Source: an uncultured Dechloromonas sp. (lineage in GTDB: Bacteria > Pseudomonadota > Gammaproteobacteria > Burkholderiales > Rhodocyclaceae). Taken from it: a DNA stretch of 64,000 bases. The stretch spans positions 1-64,000 of the forward strand of contig NZ_CAMFKO010000005.1 in the NCBI RefSeq assembly GCF_945957265.1. Direction: 5' to 3'. The notes under the pieces were generated by a model. It was not told where the DNA came from and did not search any database. It saw only the letters and a program-made list of their open reading frames with translations. Each line of letters starts with the position of its first letter. The stretch's first letter is position 1. The translations under genes and the position numbers were made by a program. Below are positions 1 through 11,675 of the stretch, piece after piece.

Positions 1-2276
<2,276 letters not shown>

Positions 2277-2343
2277 CGCTGTAGGGCTGGGGGTGGGGGA
2301 GGTGGAAACTATACGCAAAAGCGGCCCGCCTTGCACGCGGATG

Positions 2344-2359
2344 CTGTATTTAAATACAG
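2344..2359. promoter_or_regulatory. LexA/SOS-type box CTGTATTTAAATACAG upstream of uvrA
   Basis: CTG-N10-CAG perfect palindrome about 68 bp upstream of the uvrA start, inside the 26-bp perfect palindrome GGATGCTGTATTTAAATACAGCATCC (2339-2364). Confidence 0.7.
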
Positions 2360-2373
2360 CATCCGGCTTGCCC

Positions 2374-3999
2374 TCAGATGCGGAAGCGGCTGACCGCCTG
2401 GCGCGTGTCGGCCGCCAGCTTTTCCAGGTGGATGGCGGTTTCCGCCACGGCGCGCACGGCACTGCTGTTTTCCTCGGAGCGCCGCGCGATGTTCTCGACA
2501 TTGACCGCGATTTCGTTGCTGGCCACGCCCTGTTCCCGGAGCGCGTTGGAAATGTCGGTCACCGTATCCATCACCTGTTGGGCGCCGTGGTTGATGCTGA
2601 GCATCGATTCGCTGGTCTTGCGCGCCAGGCTGACGCCTTCGGCGACGCGCGCGACGGTTTCGTCCATGGTGCTGACCGCCAGCTCGGCATTGCCCTGCAC
2701 CGTGCTTACCATGTCGGAGATTTCGGTCGTCGCCTTGGCCGTGCGTTCGGCCAGCTTGCGGACCTCGTCGGCCACCACCGCGAAGCCGCGCCCGGCTTCC
2801 CCGGCGCGGGCCGCCTCGATGGCGGCATTGAGGGCGAGCAGGTTGGTCTGGTCGGCAACGTCCTTGATGACGCCGACGATGCTGCTGATGCGCTGCGAGC
2901 TTTCGCCCATCTCGCGGATGGTGCTCGATGCCTGGTGCACGGTGGCCGAGATGCGCTGCATTTCGGCGACGGTCTCGTCGATTGCCTGGTTGCCGGCGTT
3001 CGACAGTTCCCCGGTTTGCGTGGTCACGCTGTGGGCGTGGTGGGCGCTGTCCGAAACGTGGTTGATGGAAACCGTCATTTCCTCGACGGCCGCCGCCATC
3101 GACGCGGCGGCTTCCGATTGCAGCGCCGAGGCGCCGGCGACCTGCTGCGAGGTGGTTGCCATCTCATGCGCCGCGTTGGCGACGCCGTCAGCATTCCGGC
3201 GCAGCTCGTCGAGCATGTGCTGCAGGTTGGCTTGCATCTTCCGCGTCGCCGCCATCAGGCTGCGCGTGTCCTGGTCGCGGACCGGGATCGTCGCCGTCAG
3301 GTCGCCTTCGGCGATCCGTTCGATCGCCGCCTGGGCAGCCGCCGGTTCGCCGCCGAGCGGCCCGGTAACCGAGCGAATGACCCACAGGGCCATGAGGATC
3401 GAAACCGCGAGGGCGACGACGACAATGCCGATGCTGAGGTTGCGGGCGCTCTTGTGTTGCTCGTGCGCCTCGGTGCCGGCCGCGGCGACCAGCTCTTTCT
3501 GGTAGGTGTTGAACTCGACCAGCGCGTTCTGATACTGGAGCAGGACGGGGCGGAGTTCGGTATTCAGGAAGTGCCGCGATTCTTCGGGCGATCCCGATTC
3601 GATCAGGGCGACCAGCTTTTCCTGGCCTTCGATGTAGCGGGCGCGCTGCACCTTGGCGCGTTCGAGGATTTCGCGGGCGCGCGGATCGGTGACCAGCGGC
3701 CACAACTGCTCGACGTCCTTCAGGATGGAAGCCCGGCGGTCGAGCACGATCTGCTTCTGGATGCCCAAGTCGTCACGCGTTTCGGCCAGCAGCATGTTGC
3801 GCAGGGCGATGGCGATCTGGTTGGTCTTGCCGATGATGTCGGTGCTGAGACTCATCATCTGGACCTGCGTCTCGATGGTCCGGGTGTTGCTGTCGAGCAG
3901 GGCGAGGCGGGAGATGCCGATGACCGCGATGGTCACCAGAAAGGCGATGACAACGCTGAAGCCGATGCCGAGGCGGGCGGCGATGCTGAGGTTTTTCAT
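2374..3999 (-). CDS. Methyl-accepting chemotaxis protein
   Basis: 541 aa; N-terminal TM, 4HB-like region, HAMP, and the conserved signalling hairpin [44 protein letters not shown]. Confidence 0.95.
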   Translation of the reverse strand: MKNLSIAARLGIGFSVVIAFLVTIAVIGISRLALLDSNTRTIETQVQMMSLSTDIIGKTNQIAIALRNMLLAETRDDLGIQKQIVLDRRASILKDVEQLWPLVTDPRAREILERAKVQRARYIEGQEKLVALIESGSPEESRHFLNTELRPVLLQYQNALVEFNTYQKELVAAAGTEAHEQHKSARNLSIGIVVVALAVSILMALWVIRSVTGPLGGEPAAAQAAIERIAEGDLTATIPVRDQDTRSLMAATRKMQANLQHMLDELRRNADGVANAAHEMATTSQQVAGASALQSEAAASMAAAVEEMTVSINHVSDSAHHAHSVTTQTGELSNAGNQAIDETVAEMQRISATVHQASSTIREMGESSQRISSIVGVIKDVADQTNLLALNAAIEAARAGEAGRGFAVVADEVRKLAERTAKATTEISDMVSTVQGNAELAVSTMDETVARVAEGVSLARKTSESMLSINHGAQQVMDTVTDISNALREQGVASNEIAVNVENIARRSEENSSAVRAVAETAIHLEKLAADTRQAVSRFRI

Positions 4000-4430
4000 G
4001 AAATGTCTTGTGTAGGAAGAACGGGGATTCGTGACGTGGCGGAAGTGCTAGCGCCGGCAGCCGGAACAGCTATCGTGGCCGGTCGGTGAGGGCGGTTTCA
4101 TCTGTCGGGCGGGCGAGACGATAGCTGGCTGTGCTGAGCCTGTAGTTGATGCATGTTAAGAGATCGATCGGGTGTGAAAAGCCTGTCAGGCAGCGGATTC
4201 TAGCCAATTGCCAGGTTCCGGTGGCGGGCGTTTCGAGAGAGGGTGACTGGCCTGTTGCGGATGCTTCATCGAAGGCGAGCGAGGGCGCGCGAGGCGGATG
4301 GCGTTTGGCGCGCAACGGCACTGAAATTCCGATTGCATGAAAAATGAATTTCGACTTATGTCAAAGTGATAAAATTTCGGTTCGGCCGCCGCCAAGCGGT
4401 CAATTCCGCAAACGAAATAGGATTCCAGTC

Positions 4431-5252
4431 ATGAAAATTGCACCACTTTTTTCAAATACCTCGCCTGCCATCATCCGGAACGGTCGTCTTGCAGCAGCCA
4501 CGGTGCTGGCGAGCCTGTTTCTCGGCGCCTGCAGCAATACCGGCACCACCGCCGGAGTATCCTCCGCCAATGCCGAAGGTCTGATCACCGCCGGCAAATC
4601 GGCCGTCCAGGCCGCCACGCTGAGCGATGCCGATGTAATGCAGCTGTCCGAAAAATCCTGCGCCGAACTCGACGGCAAATCGAAGATCGCCGCCCCGAAA
4701 AGCAAGTACGCGCTGCGCCTGGCCAGGATCGTCAAGAGCATGCCCAAGGCGGTCGAGGGCGTGAACATCAGCTACAAGGTTTACGAGACCAAGGAAGTGA
4801 ATGCCTGGGCCATGAACAACGGCTGCGTGCGCGTCTATTCCGGCCTGATGGACCTGATGAACGACGATGAAGTGCGCGGCGTCGTCGGCCACGAAATCGG
4901 CCACGTCGCGCTGGGCCACTCCAAGAAATCCATGCAGGTCGCCTACGCCGCCGGCGCCGCCCGCCAGGTGGCAGCCGCCTCGGGCAACTCCGCCGTCGCC
5001 GCGCTGAGCTCCTCCGACATCGGCGCCATTGCCGAAAAGCTGGTTAACGCCCAGTTCTCGCAAGCCCAGGAAACCGACGCCGACGATTACTCCTTCGACC
5101 TGCTGACCGCCGCCAAACTGAAGCGCGAAGGCCTGATCACCGCCTTCGAGAAGCTCGCCAAACTGGGCGACAGCAACAGCATGCTCAGCTCGCACCCGTC
5201 CTCTTCGGGGCGTGCGCAGCATATCCGTGAGCGGATTGCTGCGAAGAAGTAG
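4431..5252 (+). CDS. M48 family metalloprotease, lipoprotein
   Basis: Start at 4431 (MKIAPLF...); lipobox LGAC; VVGHEIGHVALGH (HExxH) zinc protease motif; QETDADDY downstream Glu motif. Confidence 0.88.
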   Translation: MKIAPLFSNTSPAIIRNGRLAAATVLASLFLGACSNTGTTAGVSSANAEGLITAGKSAVQAATLSDADVMQLSEKSCAELDGKSKIAAPKSKYALRLARIVKSMPKAVEGVNISYKVYETKEVNAWAMNNGCVRVYSGLMDLMNDDEVRGVVGHEIGHVALGHSKKSMQVAYAAGAARQVAAASGNSAVAALSSSDIGAIAEKLVNAQFSQAQETDADDYSFDLLTAAKLKREGLITAFEKLAKLGDSNSMLSSHPSSSGRAQHIRERIAAKK

Positions 5253-5293
5253 GTAACAGTGCCCCCCGGCCGCCTGGCTCAGGTGGCCGCTTG

Positions 5294-5322
5294 CCCGACG
5301 GCTAGCACCGTCGGGTTTTTTG
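5294..5322 (+). terminator. Intrinsic terminator after the M48 protease
   Basis: CCCGACGGCTAGCACCGTCGGGTTTTTT hairpin plus T-run. Confidence 0.8.
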
Positions 5323-5432
5323 TGCCGGGAATCGGCGGGGTGAGTCTGGTTTGTGTGGTGAGGGGGGCTGTTTGCTGCGTGACAGTTGGCTATCAATCGC
5401 GGATCAGCAGTTGGCGTACTTCAGGTGCAGAC

Positions 5433-5498
5433 GTTGAACGTGGAGGTGAGGGGGCTGCGCGGCCTTTTGCGCAGCTCCCCTCGACTGTAGGGTTGCCC
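5433..5498 (-). repeat. attC-like site 1 (distal end of array, degenerate cores)
   Basis: GTTGAAC GTGGAGGTGAGGGGGCTGCGCGGCCTTTTGCGCAGCTCCCCTCGACTGTAGG GTTGCCC; strong internal hairpin and close sequence match to attC 3. Confidence 0.72.
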
Positions 5499-5509
5499 GC
5501 ACTGTTGGC

Positions 5510-6142
5510 CTACGCCGTGTGGGCTGAGGCGACGAGCTTGAAACCCAAGCCACCCATGACAACCCCAGCCGCGCGATCGATCCAGACTTTGCCGCTCAGG
5601 TATGTGCGCCTTGGCCGGGCCGACGACAGCAATGTTGCGACGACTGCATACCACCCAGCCTCGATGACGAAGACAACAAGCAGAAGCACAGCGGAGAACG
5701 ATGGGGAGTAAGTGCCGGGAAGGAAAGCGGCAAAGACGCTGGCATATACGATGGCGGTTTTTGGATTGCTGACTTGAGTGGTAAACCCAAGCCAAAATGA
5801 TCGAGACGGCGAGGTGGCATTGCTCTGACCGGGAGCCTCAATCGCAAGTGATACCTTGGCTGCCCGATAGATACGAAAGCCCAAGTAGCAGAGGTACAGG
5901 CCGCCTAGAACTTTGAGTGCCAAGTAGACAGCAGGTACGGCAAGCAGCACGGCCTGAAGACCTAGAAGCGCCGCTACCGCGAAGACTACGCCGCCAGCAC
6001 CCATGCCCAGAGCGGCACCTAGGCCGTTCGCACGAGAGGTGGCAACCGCAAGGCGAGCCACCATGACGAAGCTCGGACCGGGGCTAATGGTACCGACAGC
6101 CAGTGCGCCAATGATGCCTGCGAGTGCAGCGATGTCTTGCAT
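5510..6142 (-). CDS. LysE family translocator (cassette gene)
   Basis: MQDIAALAGIIGALAVGTISPGPSFVMVARLAVATSR...; LysE/RhtB N-terminal motif, multiple TM segments. Start taken at ATG 6142. Confidence 0.85.
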   Translation of the reverse strand: MQDIAALAGIIGALAVGTISPGPSFVMVARLAVATSRANGLGAALGMGAGGVVFAVAALLGLQAVLLAVPAVYLALKVLGGLYLCYLGFRIYRAAKVSLAIEAPGQSNATSPSRSFWLGFTTQVSNPKTAIVYASVFAAFLPGTYSPSFSAVLLLVVFVIEAGWYAVVATLLSSARPRRTYLSGKVWIDRAAGVVMGGLGFKLVASAHTA

Positions 6143-6148
6143 AAGTGT

Positions 6149-6173
6149 CTCCGGGTTGATGGATGGGTTGGGC
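6149..6173 (-). repeat. Possible truncated attC half-site between two cassette genes
   Basis: Minus strand GCCCAACCCATCCATCAACCCGGAG resembles the proximal half of attC 2 (GCCTAACATTTCATTCAACCCGGACG); the other half is absent. Confidence 0.4.
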
Positions 6174-6174
6174 G

Positions 6175-6744
6175 TCATTTTGCGACTGGCTGCATACCTG
6201 CGGTCAATGCGGCCTGGATATCTTGCGGCAGGCTCGCTACGCCCTTGATGACACCAGGCCCGCCGTTCCGCCAATTTACAGAGAAGCTGCGTTGCGCCGA
6301 CAACGCCGGCAGTCTGTACTCTGTCAACTCCAGCACAACTTCGGTTCCTCCTTCAACAAGCGCCGCAGATGACCCGATTTTGACTATGGGCCCCAGTTCA
6401 CGGACCATGACCACGACAGCACGGTCATAGCGCGACTGCGCTTGCTCCAATGCTGCGGCCACTTCGGCGGCAGATGGCTGTGCAATCCGTTGAACGGTGG
6501 CTGAGGAAAAGCAACCTGACTTGGCAAAGAACTGTGTGATGCCGTCTGCTGCGGCCGCCTCCCGTTCGGAAATGTCCTTCTGGTTCGGGCGCCACTGCGG
6601 TACCCAAAGCACGAGTGCGTTTGCGGTGCTCTGACACACCGAAGGCTGAGGCGACGGTGCTAGCTGCACTGTGGTTGTAGAGACGCAGGCGCCAAGCGCA
6701 ACCACGGCAACCAGCGCTGCGAGCGAGATACGATGCTGATTCAT
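6175..6744 (-). CDS. Putative lipoprotein of unknown function (cassette gene)
   Basis: MNQHRISLAALVAVVALGACVSTTTVQL... with lipobox LGAC. The track start at 6753 is a TTG inside the attC core; ATG at about 6744 preferred. Confidence 0.75.
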   Translation of the reverse strand: MNQHRISLAALVAVVALGACVSTTTVQLAPSPQPSVCQSTANALVLWVPQWRPNQKDISEREAAAADGITQFFAKSGCFSSATVQRIAQPSAAEVAAALEQAQSRYDRAVVVMVRELGPIVKIGSSAALVEGGTEVVLELTEYRLPALSAQRSFSVNWRNGGPGVIKGVASLPQDIQAALTAGMQPVAK

Positions 6745-6747
6745 GAT

Positions 6748-6807
6748 GCCCAACGTCTGAATTAACCGGCGCGCGTTAGCGCGTCCGGGTTGAATGAAAT
6801 GTTAGGC
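6748..6807 (-). repeat. attC site 2
   Basis: Minus strand GCCTAAC ATTTCATTCAACCCGGACGCGCTAACGCGCGCCGGTTAATTCAGAC GTTGGGC; perfect RYYYAAC/GTTRRRY ends, ~60 bp, classic attC fold. Confidence 0.93.
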
Positions 6808-7346
6808 GCTCCCTCGCTGCTTTGATGAACTGCCGCAGCAAAGCTGAGCAGAAACGACCTGATTTGTGTCTCATGCTCGGGCAGGCAAAGAAATTTCATG
6901 ACTTCTTCCGGGGATTTGCCAATGAGAGGAATACGTAAAAACAGATGTTCGAGAAAATTGCTGCTCACCGTCGAAAGCACCAACCTTAGCGAAGCCAACA
7001 TGTCGTCGCCCCGGTGCGATGCATGTACTAAAACAATGGGCTTGCCGATAACCTCAAAGCGCGAAACCATCCAGTCGATTGCATTCTTGAGACCGCCGGG
7101 AATAGCACGGATGTATTCTGGACTTGAGATGATAATGCCATCGTTGACGGAGACCACTTCTAAGAATTCACGGACAGGCACGGGTGTTTTTTCCCCCTCG
7201 GCATCTGGCGAAAAAACGGGTAGAGCATGGAGATTATGGAGAACTGAGACGTCAACGCCCAATGGAGCTAGGTTTTTCATGGCCTGCAACAACGCAGTAT
7301 TCGTTGATGCTTTGCGTGCGCTGCCTGAGATAGCCAAAATTTTCAC
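6762..7346 (-). CDS. NADPH-dependent FMN reductase family protein (cassette gene; C-terminus read through attC)
   Basis: MKILAISGSARKASTNTALL... flavodoxin-like FMN reductase; IISSPEYIRAIPGGLKNAIDW; C-terminal NISFNPDALTRAG is encoded by the attC. Confidence 0.9.
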   Translation of the reverse strand: MKILAISGSARKASTNTALLQAMKNLAPLGVDVSVLHNLHALPVFSPDAEGEKTPVPVREFLEVVSVNDGIIISSPEYIRAIPGGLKNAIDWMVSRFEVIGKPIVLVHASHRGDDMLASLRLVLSTVSSNFLEHLFLRIPLIGKSPEEVMKFLCLPEHETQIRSFLLSFAAAVHQSSEGAPNISFNPDALTRAG

Positions 7347-7361
7347 AGTGTTTTCTTTGCG

Positions 7362-7427
7362 TCCTAACGTGGAAGTGAGCGGCCTGCGCGGCTTTTCGCG
7401 CAGGTCCGCTCGACTGCAGGGTTGGGC
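7362..7427 (-). repeat. attC site 3
   Basis: TCCTAAC GTGGAAGTGAGCGGCCTGCGCGGCTTTTCGCGCAGGTCCGCTCGACTGCAGG GTTGGGC; hairpin GAGCGGCCTGCGCG/CGCGCAGGTCCGCTC. Confidence 0.85.
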
Positions 7428-7436
7428 GTCGGCTTC

Positions 7437-7817
7437 TCAGCCAAAATCTTTCCACGCATAGTACTGACCCGTAGAGAAGAGGTGCCGAAGGTTCTTTTCG
7501 TCTACCCACGAATAACGTGCGAGATATGTTTCGCGCCACAATGATTCGCTAATATCTCGCCCATTCTTTTCCACCATCGAGTACACGAGTTGGTGTCCGT
7601 AGTTCATAGCCGCCTGTGCCTCAGAGTTGAAACGATCCAACTCCGACTGACTCAAGCTTGGGTATGCCTTCCGCAAGCGATCTTGTATGGGCTTGAGCCA
7701 TTGATCTCCCCACTCTTGGGCCAGTTCCAACGAGTAGTTCAACAGCGCCGTTTCGCCTCCCGCATTTAATGGCGGTGGTCGCCGACCGAACAAGGCGCGG
7801 AGCACGCTACTCAGCAT
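7437..7817 (-). CDS. Hypothetical protein (cassette gene)
   Basis: MLSSVLRALFGRRPPPLNAGGETALLNYSLELAQEWG... bounded by attC sites 3 and 4. The track start at 7829 overlaps attC 4. Confidence 0.7.
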   Translation of the reverse strand: MLSSVLRALFGRRPPPLNAGGETALLNYSLELAQEWGDQWLKPIQDRLRKAYPSLSQSELDRFNSEAQAAMNYGHQLVYSMVEKNGRDISESLWRETYLARYSWVDEKNLRHLFSTGQYYAWKDFG

Positions 7818-7823
7818 TCCGAC

Positions 7824-7895
7824 GCCCAACGTGCTAGCTCAGCCGACGGCAGGCAGCGAAGCTGGCTGACGGTCGGCTGGAGCGGTTTGTTGGGC
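7824..7895 (-). repeat. attC site 4
   Basis: GCCCAAC ... CAGCCGACGGCAGGCAGCGAAGCTGGCTGACGGTCGGCTG ... GTTGGGC; perfect cores and internal dyad. Confidence 0.88.
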
Positions 7896-7905
7896 ATCTG
7901 GTCGA

Positions 7906-8310
7906 TTACCTTTGGGATTGCCCATCGGTGGCTGACGATGTAGAGGAGCTACTTGCCTCAATTGCCTTGAGCATTGCTTCCGACTGGTTGACGCGTTCAG
8001 CTAAATCCTTTGATACACCCATTGGCCCGACGGATAGCCCTGCCTGCTTTAGCACTCGACCGGCTCGATTATTAAGCAGAAGCAACGCAAGCGTGTTTGC
8101 AACAGGGACCAGCATGACAATCTCGATTGCGACAAGCGCGACGATGTGAACGCGAAGGCAGCGACCTACTCGGAAAGCCCCGTACATGTGAAGCGGTATT
8201 GCTGCGAGGGCGGCATATATGTGGGTGCATGCGCCTACGAACCCTGCAATAACGGCCCAAATTGAAACGCGATGGGCCTGAGCCAAGTTGTCGAGCTTAA
8301 TGTCGGTCAT
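7906..8310 (-). CDS. Hypothetical membrane protein (cassette gene)
   Basis: 134 aa, hydrophobic segments (VSIWAVIAGFVGACTHIYAALAAIPL; IVALVAIEIVMLVPVANTLALLLL), between attC sites 4 and 5. Confidence 0.72.
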   Translation of the reverse strand: MTDIKLDNLAQAHRVSIWAVIAGFVGACTHIYAALAAIPLHMYGAFRVGRCLRVHIVALVAIEIVMLVPVANTLALLLLNNRAGRVLKQAGLSVGPMGVSKDLAERVNQSEAMLKAIEASSSSTSSATDGQSQR

Positions 8311-8324
8311 GAGTGCCTCCAGAT

Positions 8325-8396
8325 GCCCAACGTTGGACGTAACCGGACGGCAAAAAGCGTAGCTTTTTGACGGTCCGGTTGACGGAATTGTTGGGC
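8325..8396 (-). repeat. attC site 5
   Basis: GCCCAAC GTTGGACGTAACCGGACGGCAAAAAGCGTAGCTTTTTGACGGTCCGGTTGACGGAATT GTTGGGC; perfect cores and strong hairpin. Confidence 0.9.
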
Positions 8397-8417
8397 GGCA
8401 CGCGCGATGGGAATTCG

Positions 8418-8849
8418 CTAACGGGAAGTTTCATTGAATGGGACACCAATAGCTTCGATGAAGGACGAGAACGATTGCGCAATAACTACTGCACTTTCTG
8501 GCCCGGCAATCGTGTCAACCATGACTACAGGCCATGGCTTCGACCCACGGGTATCAAATGCAATCGTTTCCAAACCCCCATTGCTCGCAAAGAAGATGAA
8601 TCCCGGATGCCACTTGACGATCTCACCTGAAGCCAAGTCAGCTACAAACTTAGCGTCGTACAGTTGAAGCCATTGCGGCGGCAGGTTCAATTCTCCTTCC
8701 CCGCCATTGCTGACGCGAAGCAGCGATATGTAGTCAGTTGGAAGGTCTGGATACGTACGTAGCAGTCCTTCTATTTGATCTGAAGGTGCCGGTTCGGCTG
8801 CCACCCAGCCATCTCTAGATACACCGAGTGTTTCCACGATGTTTTTCAT
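8418..8849 (-). CDS. SMI1/KNR4 (SUKH) family protein (cassette gene)
   Basis: LPTDYISLLRVSNGGEGELNLPPQWLQLYDAKFVADLA... typical SUKH N-terminal motif; first cassette of the array. Confidence 0.75.
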   Translation of the reverse strand: MKNIVETLGVSRDGWVAAEPAPSDQIEGLLRTYPDLPTDYISLLRVSNGGEGELNLPPQWLQLYDAKFVADLASGEIVKWHPGFIFFASNGGLETIAFDTRGSKPWPVVMVDTIAGPESAVVIAQSFSSFIEAIGVPFNETSR

Positions 8850-8852
8850 GAC

Positions 8853-8913
8853 GCCCAACGTGAAGTAGACGTCACTATTAACGTATACGCTGGACAGGTG
8901 ACGTATACGCTGG
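8853..8913 (-). promoter_or_regulatory. attI-like end: GTTGGGC core preceded by two direct repeats
   Basis: GTTGGGC (minus) at 8853-8859 without a partner core; ACGTATACGCTGG repeated at 8881-8893 and 8901-8913 (period 20 bp). Confidence 0.4.
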
Positions 8914-9116
8914 CTAATGCGGCAGTCTGAATGGCCGACTCAGCGAGCCTTTCCGGAGATTCAGACGAATATCCATGAGAATAGGTGGCAGTCATATATG
9001 GCACAGTTAAATTGCTGCCGCATTTTGCCCGCATTCAACCCGCTTGTCATTTTTCGACGCTTGATGGCACTCGCAAGGCTGCTTTGGCTAAATTCCTCAC
9101 CAGCCCCCAAGCCGGC

Positions 9117-10076
9117 TTAGCGCTCGGTAAAGGGCTGGCGCTCAGTCGTGATCAGCCGCGCTTCCCGCCAGCTTCCGTCGGCACAGAGTTGCCCGACCAA
9201 GGTCTGCACCACGCGGGCGACGGCCAGTGTGGCGGCCGAGGCGGGGATGTGGCGGGAGGCGCAGAGCATGACGCGGCGGGTCAGGCTTTCCGGGGCGATG
9301 GGCACGGCGCGCAGTTCGCCGCGTTCCAGTTCGCGCTGCAGCGGCATCGGCGGCAGCAGGGTGTGGCCGAGGCCGGCGAGCAGGCTGGTGCGCAGGATGC
9401 TGATCGAGCTGATGTCGGCGACCACGTTGGGGGCGGCGAGGCCGGCTTGTCTGGCGGCGGCGTCGACGATGGGGCGGACGCCGTGCGGCGGGGCGGGCAG
9501 GATGAGCGGCAGGCGCAGGGCGTCGCGCAGGCGGATCGGGCCGCCGGGCGCATCGGGGGCGTCGGCCGGGGAGATCAGCAGCAGGGCTTCTTCGAGCAGC
9601 GGGTGGCTGCGGAATTCGTCGAGCAGGCCGTCGTCGAAGAGAACTGCCAGGTGGATCAGGCCGGTGCGCAGCTGCGGGATCAGGTTGCCGGTGAGTTCTT
9701 CGGTCAGTTCCAGCTCGACACGGGGCAGCGCGGCGCGCACGGCCTTGAGCAGCGGCAGGGCGAGGGCTTGCGACACGCTGTGCGGGATGCCGAAGATGAC
9801 CTTGCCGACGGTTTCGCCCTCGGCCTGGTTGAGGCTGTGCCGGGCATCCTCGACCTGGCGCAGGATGGCGAGCGCGTGGGGGTGGAAGGCCCGCCCGGCC
9901 GGGGTCAGCTCGACGCCGCGCGGCAGGCGGTGGAACAGCGGCTGGCCGAGTTCCGCCTCGAGTTGCGCGAGCTGGTGGCTGAGGGCGGATTGCGCGACAT
10001 ACACCGTGGCGGCGGCCTTGGACAGGCTGCCCTGTTCGGCGATGGCGAGAAAGTAGCGGAGCTGGCGCAGTTCCAT
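9117..10076 (-). CDS. LysR family transcriptional regulator
   Basis: MELRQLRYFLAIAEQGSLSKAAATVYVAQSALSHQLAQLEAELGQPLFHRLPRGVELTPAG, canonical LysR wHTH. Confidence 0.93.
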   Translation of the reverse strand: MELRQLRYFLAIAEQGSLSKAAATVYVAQSALSHQLAQLEAELGQPLFHRLPRGVELTPAGRAFHPHALAILRQVEDARHSLNQAEGETVGKVIFGIPHSVSQALALPLLKAVRAALPRVELELTEELTGNLIPQLRTGLIHLAVLFDDGLLDEFRSHPLLEEALLLISPADAPDAPGGPIRLRDALRLPLILPAPPHGVRPIVDAAARQAGLAAPNVVADISSISILRTSLLAGLGHTLLPPMPLQRELERGELRAVPIAPESLTRRVMLCASRHIPASAATLAVARVVQTLVGQLCADGSWREARLITTERQPFTER

Positions 10077-10343
10077 GGCGGAGCGGAGGGATGCGGAATC
10101 GTCAGTCTATCGTTTTTCAAGATGGCGATATCGAAATTCTGAAGTTTTCAGATGGCTGTGGATGCGATCTAATGGTCACAACTGATCTGCACCGACGCTT
10201 CCGGCCACCAGCCGGGATGCAGTAGCCGAACCCGGCTCCGGTTGGTCCGGACAGGCGCTTCTTACCGGAAGCGTTGCCCCGGCAGGGGAATGGAACAAGG
10301 GCAGGCCGGCATCGCCGGTCTGCCCTTTGCCTTTGTGGGCGGT

Positions 10344-11671
<1,328 letters not shown>

Positions 11672-11675
<4 letters not shown>

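Larger units (their letters stand above)
5433..8859 (-). mobile_element. Integron gene-cassette array without an integrase in the window (CALIN-like)
   Basis: Five attC-like sites (5433-5498, 6748-6807, 7362-7427, 7824-7895, 8325-8396) alternating with short co-oriented minus-strand ORFs; terminal GTTGGGC core at 8853-8859. Confidence 0.87.

Noticed and set aside
8985-10142. 385-aa plus-strand ORF considered as a possible integrase next to the array
   Set aside because: It is antisense to the LysR gene and shows no tyrosine recombinase motifs (no R..HxxR..Y pattern, no IntI-specific segment).
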